In this document: positions 38,590 through 46,756 of the stretch, one piece after another | Numbering within the stretch: position 1 is the first letter of the stretch | Layout: each line of letters begins with the position of its first letter | DNA from: Actinoplanes sp. TBRC 11911 | Lineage (GTDB): Bacteria; Actinomycetota; Actinomycetes; Mycobacteriales; Micromonosporaceae | DNA: 64,000 bases | Direction: 5' to 3' | Assembly (NCBI RefSeq): GCF_012933445.1 | Contig: NZ_JABBNC010000002.1 | Span: 186,001 to 250,000, forward strand | Position numbers and translations under genes: made by a program | Notes under the pieces: model-generated | What the model saw: only the letters and a program-made list of their open reading frames with translations | What the model was told of the DNA's origin: nothing | Database searches by the model: none

Positions 38590-40344
38590 TCAGTCGATCG
38601 TGCAGATCGCCGCGCCCGCGGTCACCGTGCCGCCGACCTCGACGGACAGGCCGGACACCACGCCCGATTTGTGTGCCTGCAGGGGCTGCTCCATCTTCAT
38701 CGCCTCGATCACGACGATCACGTCGCCTTCCTGCACCGAATCGCCGTCGGCCACCGCGACCTTCACGATCGTCCCCTGCATCGGGGCGGTCAGGGCGGCC
38801 GCGCTCCCGGCCCCGGTCGCGGCCGACGCCGCACCACCGGACCGGCGAGCTGACGGGCGGGGGGTGCCGGGCACCGGCGTACCGGCAAGCAGGGTTTTGG
38901 GGAGGCTCACCTCCAGGCGCTTGCCGCCCACCTCGACCACGACGGTCTCTCGTTCCGGCTGGTCGGCGGGCGCGGCCGCGGGCGCCGTGAAGGGCGGCAC
39001 CCCGCCCGCCCACTCCGTCTCGATCCAGCGGGTGTGCACCGCGAACGGCGCGGCCGTGAACGCCGGATCGCGCACCACCGCACGATGGAACGGCAGCACC
39101 GTCGCGATGCCCTCGATCGTCGTCTCGTCGAGCACCCGCCGCGCCCGTTCCAGCGCCTCGTCCCGGGACTCGCCGGTCACGATGATCTTCGCGAGCAGGG
39201 AGTCGAAGTTGCCGCCGATCACGCTGCCCTGCTCGACGCCGGCGTCCACCCGCACGCCCGGGCCCATCGGCCAGCTCACCGCGGTCACCGCACCCGGCGC
39301 GGGCAGGAAGTTGCGGCCAGGGTCCTCGCCGTTGAGACGGAACTCGATCGCGTGGCCCCGGGGTGCCGGGTCCTCGGTGATCGCCAGCGGAGAACCGGCC
39401 GCGATGCGGAACTGCTCGCGCACCAGATCGATGCCCGCCGTCTCCTCGCTCACCGGGTGCTCGACCTGCAGACGGGTGTTGACCTCGAGGAACGAGATCG
39501 TGCCGTCCTGGCCGACCAGGTATTCGACGGTGCCCGCGCCGTGGTAGCCCGCTTCGCGGCAGATCGCCTTCGCGCTTTCGTGGATGGACGCGCGCTGCTC
39601 GTCGCTGAGGAACGGCGCCGGCGCCTCCTCGACCAGCTTCTGGTGGCGGCGCTGCAATGAACAGTCACGGGTGCCCACCACAAGCACGTTGCCGTGGGTG
39701 TCGGCCAGGACCTGGGCCTCGACGTGGCGGGGACGGTCGAGATAGCGCTCGACGAAGCACTCGCCCCGCCCGAACGCGGCCACCGCCTCCCGGGTCGCGC
39801 TCTCGAACAGCGCCGGGATCTCCTCGAGCGTGCGCGCCACCTTGAGCCCGCGGCCGCCACCCCCGAACGCCGCCTTGATGGCCACCGGCAGGCCGTGCTC
39901 CCGGGCGAACGCGATGATCTCGCCGGCCTCCGCGACCGGCTCGGCCGTGCCCGGGACCAGCGGTGCGCCGACCCGCTGGGCGATGTGCCGCGCGGTCACC
40001 TTGTCGCCCAGGTCGCGGATCGCCTGCGGGGTGGGGCCGATCCAGGTCAGGCCGGCGTCGAGCACCGCCTGCGCGAAGTCGGCGTTCTCGGAGAGGAAGC
40101 CGTAGCCGGGGTGCACGGCGTCGGCGCCGCTGCGGGCGGCGACGTCCAAGAGCTTGTCGATGCGCAGATATGTCTCGGCCGCGGTCTCCCCACCCAGCGC
40201 GTACGCCTCGCCGGCCAGCCGGGCGTGCGGGGTGTCCCGGTCGCTGTCGGCATAGACGGCGACGCTGGCCAGGCCGGCGTCCTGGCAGGCCCGGATGACC
40301 CGGACGGCGATCTCACCACGGTTCGCGATCAATATCTTGCGCAC
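38590..40344 (-). CDS. accA: Acyl-CoA carboxylase alpha subunit (biotin carboxylase + biotin carrier)
   Basis: This 584-residue subunit carboxylates biotin and carries it to the beta subunit. Residues 1-450 are the biotin carboxylase: [17 protein letters not shown] at the N-terminus, [14 protein letters not shown], the glycine-rich ATP-grasp loop [13 protein letters not shown], and [14 protein letters not shown]. The C-terminal 75 residues are the carrier domain, with biotinylation site EAMKMEQ (Lys near 548). The partners accE (46460) and accD (52341) lie on the same strand farther along. BirA at 54880 would attach the biotin. Confidence 0.95.
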   Translation of the reverse strand: MRKILIANRGEIAVRVIRACQDAGLASVAVYADSDRDTPHARLAGEAYALGGETAAETYLRIDKLLDVAARSGADAVHPGYGFLSENADFAQAVLDAGLTWIGPTPQAIRDLGDKVTARHIAQRVGAPLVPGTAEPVAEAGEIIAFAREHGLPVAIKAAFGGGGRGLKVARTLEEIPALFESATREAVAAFGRGECFVERYLDRPRHVEAQVLADTHGNVLVVGTRDCSLQRRHQKLVEEAPAPFLSDEQRASIHESAKAICREAGYHGAGTVEYLVGQDGTISFLEVNTRLQVEHPVSEETAGIDLVREQFRIAAGSPLAITEDPAPRGHAIEFRLNGEDPGRNFLPAPGAVTAVSWPMGPGVRVDAGVEQGSVIGGNFDSLLAKIIVTGESRDEALERARRVLDETTIEGIATVLPFHRAVVRDPAFTAAPFAVHTRWIETEWAGGVPPFTAPAAAPADQPERETVVVEVGGKRLEVSLPKTLLAGTPVPGTPRPSARRSGGAASAATGAGSAAALTAPMQGTIVKVAVADGDSVQEGDVIVVIEAMKMEQPLQAHKSGVVSGLSVEVGGTVTAGAAICTID

Positions 40345-40445
40345 CGGCTGAGCCTATCCTCCGCTTCCGGCGGTCTCACGCTGGCTGCGGATCGGGCCGA
40401 TCGTGCGGCACTTCTGTCTCTGCTGCGCAACGTAGTCTTCGCTGC

Positions 40446-41390
40446 ATGATAGAGACTCGCGGGTTACGCAAGTCGTTCATGTCGCGCCAGGGGCGCGAGA
40501 AAAAGACCGTCGAGGCCGTACGCGGTGTCGACCTGGACGTCGCCGCGGGCGAGATCTTCGGATTCCTGGGCCCGAACGGCGCCGGCAAGACCACCACGCT
40601 GCGGATGCTGGCCACGCTCATCGAGCCGGACGACGGCACCGCCACCATCGCGGGCGTCGACCTGCGTCGCAACCCCGGCGAGGTGCGGCGCCGCATCGGC
40701 TACGTCGCGCAGGGCGGCAGCACCTGGGACGACTCCACCGCGCGGGAAGAGCTCGTGCTGCAGGCCCGGCTCTATGGCCGGTCGAAAGCCGCGGCGCTGG
40801 TGCGCGCCCAGGAGGTGCTCGACGGATTCCAGCTCAGTGAGTACGCGGACCGCAAGTGCAAGACGTACTCCGGTGGACAACGCCGCCGTGTGGATATCGC
40901 GCTCGGCATCATCCACGAGCCTAAGGTGGTGTTCCTGGACGAGCCGACCACCGGCCTCGATCCGCAGAGCCGGGCACACATGTGGGACGAGATTCGCCGG
41001 CTGCGCGCGGAGGGCATGACCGTCTTCATCACGACCCACTACCTGGACGAGGCCGACGCTTTGTGCGACCGCATCTCCATCATGGACCACGGGGAGATCG
41101 TCGCCTCCGGTACGCCCGCCTCGCTGAAACGCGAAATTTCCGGCGATGTCGTACGCGTCGGACTGCCCGTCGACGCGGTCGCCGCGGCTTTCGAAGCGTT
41201 GAACGGCTACAAGATCGAGGCGTTCGAGGACGGTGTGCGGCTCAACGTGGACGACGGCGCCACCGCGATTCCGCAGATCCTGCGCGCCCTGGACGCCGCC
41301 GGGGTGCCACTCGGCACCATCGAACTGCACCGCCCGAGTCTCGACGACGTGTTCCTGACCAAGACCGGCCGATCGTTGCGGGAGAGCTGA
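40446..41390 (+). CDS. ABC exporter ATP-binding protein (DrrA type)
   Basis: This is a 314-residue ABC ATPase with Walker A GPNGAGKTTT near residue 39, signature YSGGQRRRVDIA, and Walker B VVFLDEPTTGLDP. The DrrA-type C-terminal extension after the switch His region (TTHYLDEADALCDR) includes GEIVASGTP and the ending LDDVFLTKTGR. It pairs with the permease that follows 2 nt later. Such pairs export antibiotics or lipids; the cargo cannot be told. It interrupts the accA-maf spacing on the opposite strand. Confidence 0.92.
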   Translation: MIETRGLRKSFMSRQGREKKTVEAVRGVDLDVAAGEIFGFLGPNGAGKTTTLRMLATLIEPDDGTATIAGVDLRRNPGEVRRRIGYVAQGGSTWDDSTAREELVLQARLYGRSKAAALVRAQEVLDGFQLSEYADRKCKTYSGGQRRRVDIALGIIHEPKVVFLDEPTTGLDPQSRAHMWDEIRRLRAEGMTVFITTHYLDEADALCDRISIMDHGEIVASGTPASLKREISGDVVRVGLPVDAVAAAFEALNGYKIEAFEDGVRLNVDDGATAIPQILRALDAAGVPLGTIELHRPSLDDVFLTKTGRSLRES

Positions 41391-41392
41391 CC

Positions 41393-42148
41393 ATGAAGCT
41401 GGCACGCGACACCTCACTGATCTTCCAGCGGCAGATGATGCTGCTGTTGCGCAACCCGGTCTGGATCCTCGTCGGGGTCTTCCAGCCGGTCATGTACCTG
41501 CTGCTCTTCGCACCCCTGCTCAAGCCGGCCCTGCAGGTGAATTCCAACGCCGAGGCGTACCAGATCTTCGTCCCCGGCCTGCTGGTCCTGCTCGCCATCT
41601 TCGGCGGCCTGTTCCAGGGCTTCGGCCTGATCGCGGAGCTGCGTGCCGGGGTCATCGAGCGCTCCCGGGTCACCCCGGTGAGCCGCCTGGCCCTGCTGCT
41701 CGGTCGCTCCCTGCGGGACGTGGTCTCGCTGATCGCCCAAGCCGTGATCATCACGCTGCTGGCGTTGCTGTTCGGCCTGAGCGTCTACCTCGGCAACCTG
41801 CTACTGGCGTACCTGATGCTCGCCCTGATCTCGCTGATGACCTCGGCGCTCAGCTACGGGGTGGCGCTGGTGGTCAAGAGCGAGGACGCGCTGGCGCCAC
41901 TAATGAACACGGTGGCCCAGCCGGTGCTGCTGCTGTCCGGGATCCTGCTGCCGCTCACGTTCGCCCCCGGGTGGCTGCAGGGAGTGGCGAACTGGAACCC
42001 GTTCTCCTGGGCGGTGAACGGGACGCGCGCGTTGTTCCGCGGTGACCTGGGCTCGCCGGACGTCTGGCAGGGCCTACTGATCATGGCCGTGCTGGCCGTG
42101 CTGGCGGTCCTGTGGGCGGCGCGTGAGTTCGCGCGGAGCGTCCGGTAG
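41393..42148 (+). CDS. ABC-2 type exporter permease (DrrB type)
   Basis: This 251-residue membrane protein has six predicted helices and the ABC-2 layout: the amphipathic FQRQMMLLLRNPVWILVGVF start, PGLLVLLAIFGGLFQGFGLI, the coupling segment GVIERSRVTPVSRLALLLGR, and NPFSWAVNGTRALF near the end. ATG 41393 follows GGGAGAG in the end of the ATPase gene. It forms the channel of the exporter. Confidence 0.92.
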   Translation: MKLARDTSLIFQRQMMLLLRNPVWILVGVFQPVMYLLLFAPLLKPALQVNSNAEAYQIFVPGLLVLLAIFGGLFQGFGLIAELRAGVIERSRVTPVSRLALLLGRSLRDVVSLIAQAVIITLLALLFGLSVYLGNLLLAYLMLALISLMTSALSYGVALVVKSEDALAPLMNTVAQPVLLLSGILLPLTFAPGWLQGVANWNPFSWAVNGTRALFRGDLGSPDVWQGLLIMAVLAVLAVLWAAREFARSVR

Positions 42149-42281
42149 GCGGCACGCCCAAGCCGATTTCGTCGATCGAGAGCTGCCCGACCGCAACGGG
42201 TTGGCCCGTTCGTCGTGTGCGCGCGGGCAACGCCGTGCGCCCCCAAGTCGGGGTCGAGGGTGTGCTGCAGCGGCCCGATCA

Positions 42282-42385
42282 TTGGTGCCTTGGTGCCTTG
42301 GTGCCTTGGTGCCTTGGTGCCTTGGTGCCTTGGTGCCTTGGTGCCTTGGTGCCTTGGTGCCGTGTTGCCTTGGTGCCTTGGTGCC
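42282..42385. repeat. Octanucleotide tandem repeat, 13 units of TTGGTGCC
   Basis: Thirteen consecutive 8-bp units, TTGGTGCC, run from 42282 to 42385. Twelve are exact and the eleventh (42362-42369) reads GTGTTGCC. All three plus-strand frames give an 8-residue repeat, but no gene surrounds it. Perfect short arrays like this usually vary in copy number between strains. Confidence 0.95.
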
Positions 42386-42389
42386 GTGC

Positions 42390-42650
42390 TGGCGGCGGCG
42401 GCCGGGTTGTCTCGCTATCTGAGATTGGGCGTGCGAATCGTGGGATTTCGGCGACCTTGGAGAGTTACGCCCATATTTCGACCCTAAGTCGCCAAGATCT
42501 GACTCGCGGGCGGAAAGCGCCAGGGATAAAAGCCGTATATCAGGATGAAAACATGGTCCACAATGGAGCACGGTCCCACATTGCGAGCTTGTGCCCACGA
42601 TGTGGACGCCAGTCCCGCTCAACGGGCGGGAGTCCCACATTCTGGGAGTC
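42390..42650. repeat. Intergenic repeat family, copy A
   Basis: This copy aligns with copy B (51911-52150) without net gaps over at least 140 bp. Shared blocks include TCTCGCTAT, ATCGTGG, ACCTTGGAGAGTT.CGCCCA, CCAAG, AAAGCCG, ACAATGGA and TC.CACATTGCG. The spacing from ACCTTGG to ACAATGGA is 106 bp in both. The central stem of copy B is eroded here (11 of 14 positions pair, 42454-42467 with 42485-42498). It is non-coding as far as I can see. Confidence 0.75.
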
Positions 42651-42730
42651 AACCCGCGCGTGCGGCCGTGGTCGTGTTCTGATCAAGCTTCGGATTCTCC
42701 GGGGCAGAGGGTGTGCTCCGGCGCTTTTCG

Positions 42731-43345
42731 TTACTTTCGCCAGAGCGCCGTGATCGGAATGTCCATCTCCGCGAGCAGCTTCCGCAGCAGCGGCAGCGAC
42801 AGCCCGATGACGTTGCCGGGGTCGCCTTCGATCCGATCGACGAAGGCGGCCCCGCGCCCGTCCAGCGTGAACGCCCCCGCCACGTTGAGCGGCTCATCGG
42901 TAGCGACGTAGGCCTCGATCTCCTCATCGCTGATGTCCGCGAAGTGCACCACGGTCGCGCCGACCCCTTCGGCCTGCCGCCCGGTGGTGAGGCTGGTGAC
43001 GTGGTGACCGGTGTGCAGCACGCCGGAACGCCCCCGCATCCGCGCCCACCGCTTCGTGGCCTCCTCGGCATTCGCCGGCTTCCCGAACACCTCACCCTCG
43101 AACGCCAGCACCGAGTCACACCCCAGAACCACCACGCCAGGATCGGCGTTCAGTTGGGCGGCGATGGTGCGAGCTTTCATGCGGGCCAGGGCAAGACACA
43201 GCGTGTACGCGTCCTCAGCGTCGACGACGGACTCATCCACCCCACTGACCATGACCTCAGCGTCAATGCCGGCCGCTTCGAGCAGCCCCCGGCGGGCCGG
43301 GCTGGCCGAGGCAAGGATCAACCGGTACGCGATGTCGTTCTGCAC
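42731..43345 (-). CDS. maf: Maf family nucleotide pyrophosphatase
   Basis: This 204-residue protein opens with LILASASPARRGLLEAAGI, the Maf signature. VLGCDSVLAFEGEVFGKP and the Maf C-terminal GDPGNVIGLSLPLLRKLL follow. Maf proteins hydrolyse non-canonical or excess nucleoside triphosphates (dTTP/UTP or m7GTP, CTP). In actinobacteria maf is commonly found between accE and accA, as here. Start is GTG 43345. Confidence 0.93.
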   Translation of the reverse strand: MQNDIAYRLILASASPARRGLLEAAGIDAEVMVSGVDESVVDAEDAYTLCLALARMKARTIAAQLNADPGVVVLGCDSVLAFEGEVFGKPANAEEATKRWARMRGRSGVLHTGHHVTSLTTGRQAEGVGATVVHFADISDEEIEAYVATDEPLNVAGAFTLDGRGAAFVDRIEGDPGNVIGLSLPLLRKLLAEMDIPITALWRK

Positions 43346-43411
43346 GCTGTTGAGGCTACAAGCCGCGGGGGTGCCGAAGGCCCAGACAAGCCCGTTTGGC
43401 CGCCTTCGTGC

Positions 43412-44548
43412 CTAGAAGTTCCGCCGCCGGCGCAGCGAGAAAAACGCGAGCGCCCCAAGCGCGAGCCCGACCCCACCAAGCCCCCCAAGCAGAACGGCCG
43501 TGCTGTCGTCGTCAGCCTCGCCCTGCGGGGTGAACGCCGTGATCGGAGAGGTAGTTGCAGCTCCAGACGAACTTTTGGCTGGCACGACGGCGGGGCTGGC
43601 GGCAGAGCCGGCCAATGGCGGAACGTCTGTGGTGAGGGCTTTCATGACGTTGACCACCCCAAATCCGCATTCATCGTCACGGCCGGGTGGTCCAACATCG
43701 TCAGCCGTCGCTACCAGGCGATGAACGATCTCGTTGGCTGGAAGGTCAGGAAATCTGGCACGCAAAAGCGCGGCGGCTCCAGAAACGACTGCGGTAGATG
43801 CCGACGTACCATCTATGTCGACGTATTCTCCGGTCTTGTCAGCAGTTGTGATATCGACTCCGGGTGCACATATTTGCACCTTTGGGCTGTGGATCGAGAA
43901 TGATGCACTTTCGTCAGCCCGATTTACGGAACCTACTACCAGGACTCCATCGATCGCCGCCGGATACGCAATAATTGCTTGCTTGCTAGTGTTCCCGACT
44001 CCAGCAACCACGACGATGTTACCAGTAACGGCGGCTTGGATAGCATCGGCGAGCTCGAATGCCGGACCCGTTTCAGCCGATACGTTAATTACTGTCGCAC
44101 CATGCTCAGAAGCCCACCGCACGCCGGCGGCCATCGTCTTTGCTGGCATGCTGTTCCCGCGGTTTGTGATTTTGACCGGGAGGATCCTGGCCGATGGAGC
44201 GATCCCAAGAACGCCGTCGCTTCTGCCCCTGCCATGGGCCGCGATGATACTTGCCATGTTGGTTCCATGGCCGTCGTCGTCTATGCGGCCATCCCGGTTA
44301 TTCCCAGACACAAGGTCGGTGCCGGCGAGAAGGTTTCGCCTAACGTCTGGATGAGGATAAACGCCAGTATCGATGACGGCAACCTTAACGCCAGCACCTT
44401 TGGTAATTGTGTGGGCCTGGGTGATTCTTAGAGTTTTGAGGTACCACTGATCGGCTCGAAAGCTATCTGCATGGGCCGTTTTCGCTGGAATGACTAGGGA
44501 GGCTGCAATTGCAATCACGCTTACAGCCGCGCTAAATCGCGAAACCAT
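43412..44548 (-). CDS. mycP: Mycosin-type subtilisin protease of type VII secretion
   Basis: This 378-residue S8 protease has a signal peptide (residues 1-27, ending near AHA), a catalytic domain with triad D60 (AVIDTGV), H94 (GHGTNMAS) and Ser near 247 (GTSASTAVVSG), a Pro/Ser/Ala linker, and a C-terminal TM helix (VLLGGLGGVGLALGALAFF) with a basic cytoplasmic end. This is the mycosin architecture of ESX systems. No EccB/C/D/E genes are present in the window. GC content and third-position bias are visibly lower than in neighbouring genes, especially 43900-44500, which suggests transfer. It lies 2 nt after the next gene upstream. Confidence 0.9.
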   Translation of the reverse strand: MVSRFSAAVSVIAIAASLVIPAKTAHADSFRADQWYLKTLRITQAHTITKGAGVKVAVIDTGVYPHPDVRRNLLAGTDLVSGNNRDGRIDDDGHGTNMASIIAAHGRGRSDGVLGIAPSARILPVKITNRGNSMPAKTMAAGVRWASEHGATVINVSAETGPAFELADAIQAAVTGNIVVVAGVGNTSKQAIIAYPAAIDGVLVVGSVNRADESASFSIHSPKVQICAPGVDITTADKTGEYVDIDGTSASTAVVSGAAALLRARFPDLPANEIVHRLVATADDVGPPGRDDECGFGVVNVMKALTTDVPPLAGSAASPAVVPAKSSSGAATTSPITAFTPQGEADDDSTAVLLGGLGGVGLALGALAFFSLRRRRNF

Positions 44549-44550
44549 GG

Positions 44551-45912
44551 TTAGCTGAGCCCGATAGCTGGGCCTGGGTCGACTCTCTGTTCCCGCGCCG
44601 GTAGGACAACAGGATCAACGCCTTCGGCAGTTTGCCATGGGTTATTTGGATCCCAATGGGTATCCATGACCTCGCCGGCGCGACTAGAGAGAGGTCTCCC
44701 AGGTTGCCCATACGCCGCCGTAAAACCGCCCGAACTATGGGCGGCAGTAGTGCGGCTGCCCGTGGAGCCTTGCCAAGGCTCGCCGATAACGCCGCCTGTG
44801 GGATTCACGCGGCGAAGGCCGGGGCGAGCGCCTCCCGGCTGGCTTAGCCCTATGCCAGGGGCTGCACCGATGATGCCCCCTGGCGGCATAGGGGACGGTC
44901 GGACGGCGCTGTCGCCGGGCAGCGCGCCTTCACTGGGCGGGACGGTGCCGGGACCGGGTGGTGTAGTGCCCCTCCCGGGTCGGGTTGCGCCCGGTCCAGT
45001 GATGGGATTTATGACTCCCGGGGGCAGGACGCTTGGTGTCGTTGACGAAACCGGGGGAATGGCCGTCAGCGGAGGAATGACTGCCGGGGCGTTTGCCCCG
45101 CCTAGGACAAGTCCGGGCTGCGAGCTATTAGCGGGGGAAGGTGCTGCGACGCCCGGCACGGTCTCGGACTGTTGCAAACCGCCGGACGTTGGAAATGTGG
45201 GTGACGCCTTGGTGGATTGTGGTGTCGAACTGTGTTCGCCTTCAGCTGTCGACGTGAACGGGGGAATCAGCGGCGCGATAAACGTGGAACCGTCGTTTGG
45301 CCTCCGTTCTTCCTCGATCTTGTTGGCTGGCTCGTATGGCCTTGGGCGGACCAGGCTCATCTGGGCCTGGGCCAGATCCGTGCTCACACCGCCCAGCAGC
45401 GCCGCCGCCCTCTGCCTCAGCTGCTCCTGCCGGCCCGGCGCCACCGGTGGCTGCTCGCCGCTTGGGCTTGGGGTGGGGTGCGGGGTTGGGGAGGCGGCCG
45501 CCTCCTGCTTCCTGGTCTCGAAAGCCTGCAGCAGCCCCTGGTTCGCCTGGTACTCGTCGTACAGCTTCTGGACGTCGTGCTGGGCCAGGCTCAGCGAGAG
45601 GGTCGCCGCGGCCAGGGCGTCGTGGTTGGCCAAAGCCGCGTTGTACGTCTCCGTGAGATGCCCGATCAGCTCGTCCAGGCGGGTCAGATACGCCTCGGAC
45701 GCCGGGCTCTGCTTCGGTGGCCACACCGCGGCGAGGTTGTCCCGATAGCTCTGGACCTGGAAGAGGTGCGAGTTCACCAGCTCGGCCGACTTCTGCCAGC
45801 CACCGACCAGGTCGTAGTGCTTCTCGATGTCGGGGTTCTGGATCAGGCGCTGCATGTCGTCCATCGACATCGCGCTCCACGCCGTGCCGCCACCGCCGTC
45901 CGCGATCAGCAT
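44551..45912 (-). CDS. Putative ESX-associated protein with Pro-rich C-terminal region
   Basis: This is a 453-residue protein. Residues 1-140 are helical and look like a long WXG100/PPE-type helical hairpin (HYDLVGGWQKSAELVNSHLFQ, then DNLAAVWPPKQSPASEAYLTRLDELIGH). Residues 140-420 are Pro/Gly/Ser/Thr-rich. The end carries NNPWQTAEGVDPVVLP and DPGPAIGLS, a terminal block I associate with ESX-linked proteins in this family of organisms. It has no signal peptide, consistent with a type VII substrate. Its start overlaps the stop of the upstream gene by 1 nt. The C-terminal half has weaker codon bias. The family assignment is an inference. Confidence 0.7.
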   Translation of the reverse strand: MLIADGGGGTAWSAMSMDDMQRLIQNPDIEKHYDLVGGWQKSAELVNSHLFQVQSYRDNLAAVWPPKQSPASEAYLTRLDELIGHLTETYNAALANHDALAAATLSLSLAQHDVQKLYDEYQANQGLLQAFETRKQEAAASPTPHPTPSPSGEQPPVAPGRQEQLRQRAAALLGGVSTDLAQAQMSLVRPRPYEPANKIEEERRPNDGSTFIAPLIPPFTSTAEGEHSSTPQSTKASPTFPTSGGLQQSETVPGVAAPSPANSSQPGLVLGGANAPAVIPPLTAIPPVSSTTPSVLPPGVINPITGPGATRPGRGTTPPGPGTVPPSEGALPGDSAVRPSPMPPGGIIGAAPGIGLSQPGGARPGLRRVNPTGGVIGEPWQGSTGSRTTAAHSSGGFTAAYGQPGRPLSSRAGEVMDTHWDPNNPWQTAEGVDPVVLPAREQRVDPGPAIGLS

Positions 45913-46340
45913 CAGAAATCGACCCCCGTGGGGGTGGAGGCCGGAATGCCGACCCGGTCCAGCGCCGAGTCCACGTCGCGTACCCGCGCATGGGCGAGCG
46001 CATCGGAACCCTCGTACTGCCGGCTGATGTCCGAGGCTGCGGTCGCGAACCCCTGTGTCCCGTTCGCGAAGTTATAGACGTTCTGGTGGGACACGTTCTG
46101 GATCTCGTTGTGGGCGACGAGGAACGACCGGAGCTCGACGAACGCGAGGGGCGGCTCGGGGATGCGGGTCGACATCGCGGTCGTCACCGTCTGGAGGTGC
46201 GGGGCGTAGTTGTCGTGGACGCTCGCCGCCAGCTTCCGGGCGAAGTTTTCCATCGCCTGGATGTCCGCCTCGATCTGGCTGAAATCCGTGAAGCCGTAGT
46301 CGTGCAGCCACGCCGGGCCGCGATCGTCCTCCGGAATCAT
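45912..46340 (-). CDS. Small ESX-like helical protein
   Basis: This is a 142-residue protein from ATG 46340, chosen because GAGGGGGCGAG lies directly upstream; the frame is open back to 46526 but those codons look non-coding. The content is mainly helical (FSQIEADIQAMENFARKLAAS, HLQTVTTAM, FVELRSFLVAHNEIQNVSHQNVYNF, SDISRQYEGSD). It has the size and shape of an ESX-type partner protein but lacks a clear WxG motif. It is the first gene of a three-gene unit with the Pro-rich protein and mycosin. Function unknown. Confidence 0.7.
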   Translation of the reverse strand: MIPEDDRGPAWLHDYGFTDFSQIEADIQAMENFARKLAASVHDNYAPHLQTVTTAMSTRIPEPPLAFVELRSFLVAHNEIQNVSHQNVYNFANGTQGFATAASDISRQYEGSDALAHARVRDVDSALDRVGIPASTPTGVDF

Positions 46341-46459
46341 CTCGCCCCCTCGGCAAGCACGAGCCGACCGAAGGATTGACACGGGCCGGCTGAAGCATTG
46401 ACGAGCGTAGTCGTTCCGTGCCAGCCGCGCGGGCCGTGCGAGCCGCCTGTGGACAGTCG

Positions 46460-46657
46460 CTACCGGGGGAGCAAGGAAGTCCGCCACGAGGCTGGTGTCG
46501 TGGACGGCCGCGCGGATCGTGTCCAAGCTGAGACCTGCGTCCCGCTTGATTTTTCATCCACCCTGGCCGATCGTGCCGCAACCACCGCGACCAAGGCAGC
46601 CAGCTCGTCAATAGCCGGGTTGCCCTGTACTACTCTGACCAGCGGTTCCGTATTCAT
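46460..46657 (-). CDS. accE: Acyl-CoA carboxylase epsilon subunit
   Basis: This small gene of 65 residues starts at ATG 46657. PLVRVVQGNPAIDELAALVA is the conserved N-terminal block of AccE, and SAWTRSARPSTT followed by SWRTSLLPR is its usual C-terminus. AccE stabilises the actinobacterial AccA/AccD complex for short acyl-CoAs. Its normal neighbour is accD, directly upstream on the same strand. Here accD lies 5.7 kb away at 52341-53939, beyond a kinase and two proteases on the other strand. It is easy to miss because of size, but the match is strong. Confidence 0.88.
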   Translation of the reverse strand: MNTEPLVRVVQGNPAIDELAALVAVVAARSARVDEKSSGTQVSAWTRSARPSTTPASWRTSLLPR

Positions 46658-46756
46658 TGACCGAGCGTACGACAGGGGTATGCAAGATCCGGTGACACGC
46701 ATCCCACACTCGGCTGATCGATTCGCTGTGGCTCGACAAGCTCGGGTATTTTCTCC

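Larger units (their letters stand above)
42149..42730. other. 582-bp intergenic region with repeats
   Basis: No gene is supported here. From left to right it holds a small hairpin (AACGGG/CCCGTT, 42195-42210) that may terminate the exporter operon, a 13-unit octanucleotide array (42282-42385), and a roughly 250-bp sequence (about 42390-42650) homologous to the region 51911-52150. Base composition is clearly lower in GC from 42420 on. It lies between convergent genes. Confidence 0.8.

Noticed and set aside
42282-42385. Possible CRISPR array
   Set aside because: The unit is only 8 bp with no spacers and there are no cas genes; it is a simple tandem repeat.
42450-42493. Compensatory base changes proving a conserved RNA stem between the two intergenic repeats
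   Set aside because: In the homologous register copy A has unpaired positions, not compensating ones. A GGCGAC/GTCGCC pairing exists only in a shifted register, so covariation is not shown.
42217-42753. Plus-strand open frames with an 8-residue repeat across the octamer array
   Set aside because: The array is readable in all frames because 8 is not a multiple of three. Flanking codons lack actinobacterial bias and no ribosome-binding site is seen.
44600-44660. Similarity of the PWQTAEG motif in the Pro-rich ESX-like protein to [10 protein letters not shown] in the conservon kinase tail
   Set aside because: The match is only about six residues and the following sequence differs; it is too short to claim a shared module.
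46341-46526. N-terminal extension of the small ESX-like protein
   Set aside because: A strong ribosome-binding site precedes ATG 46340 and the upstream codons look non-coding.
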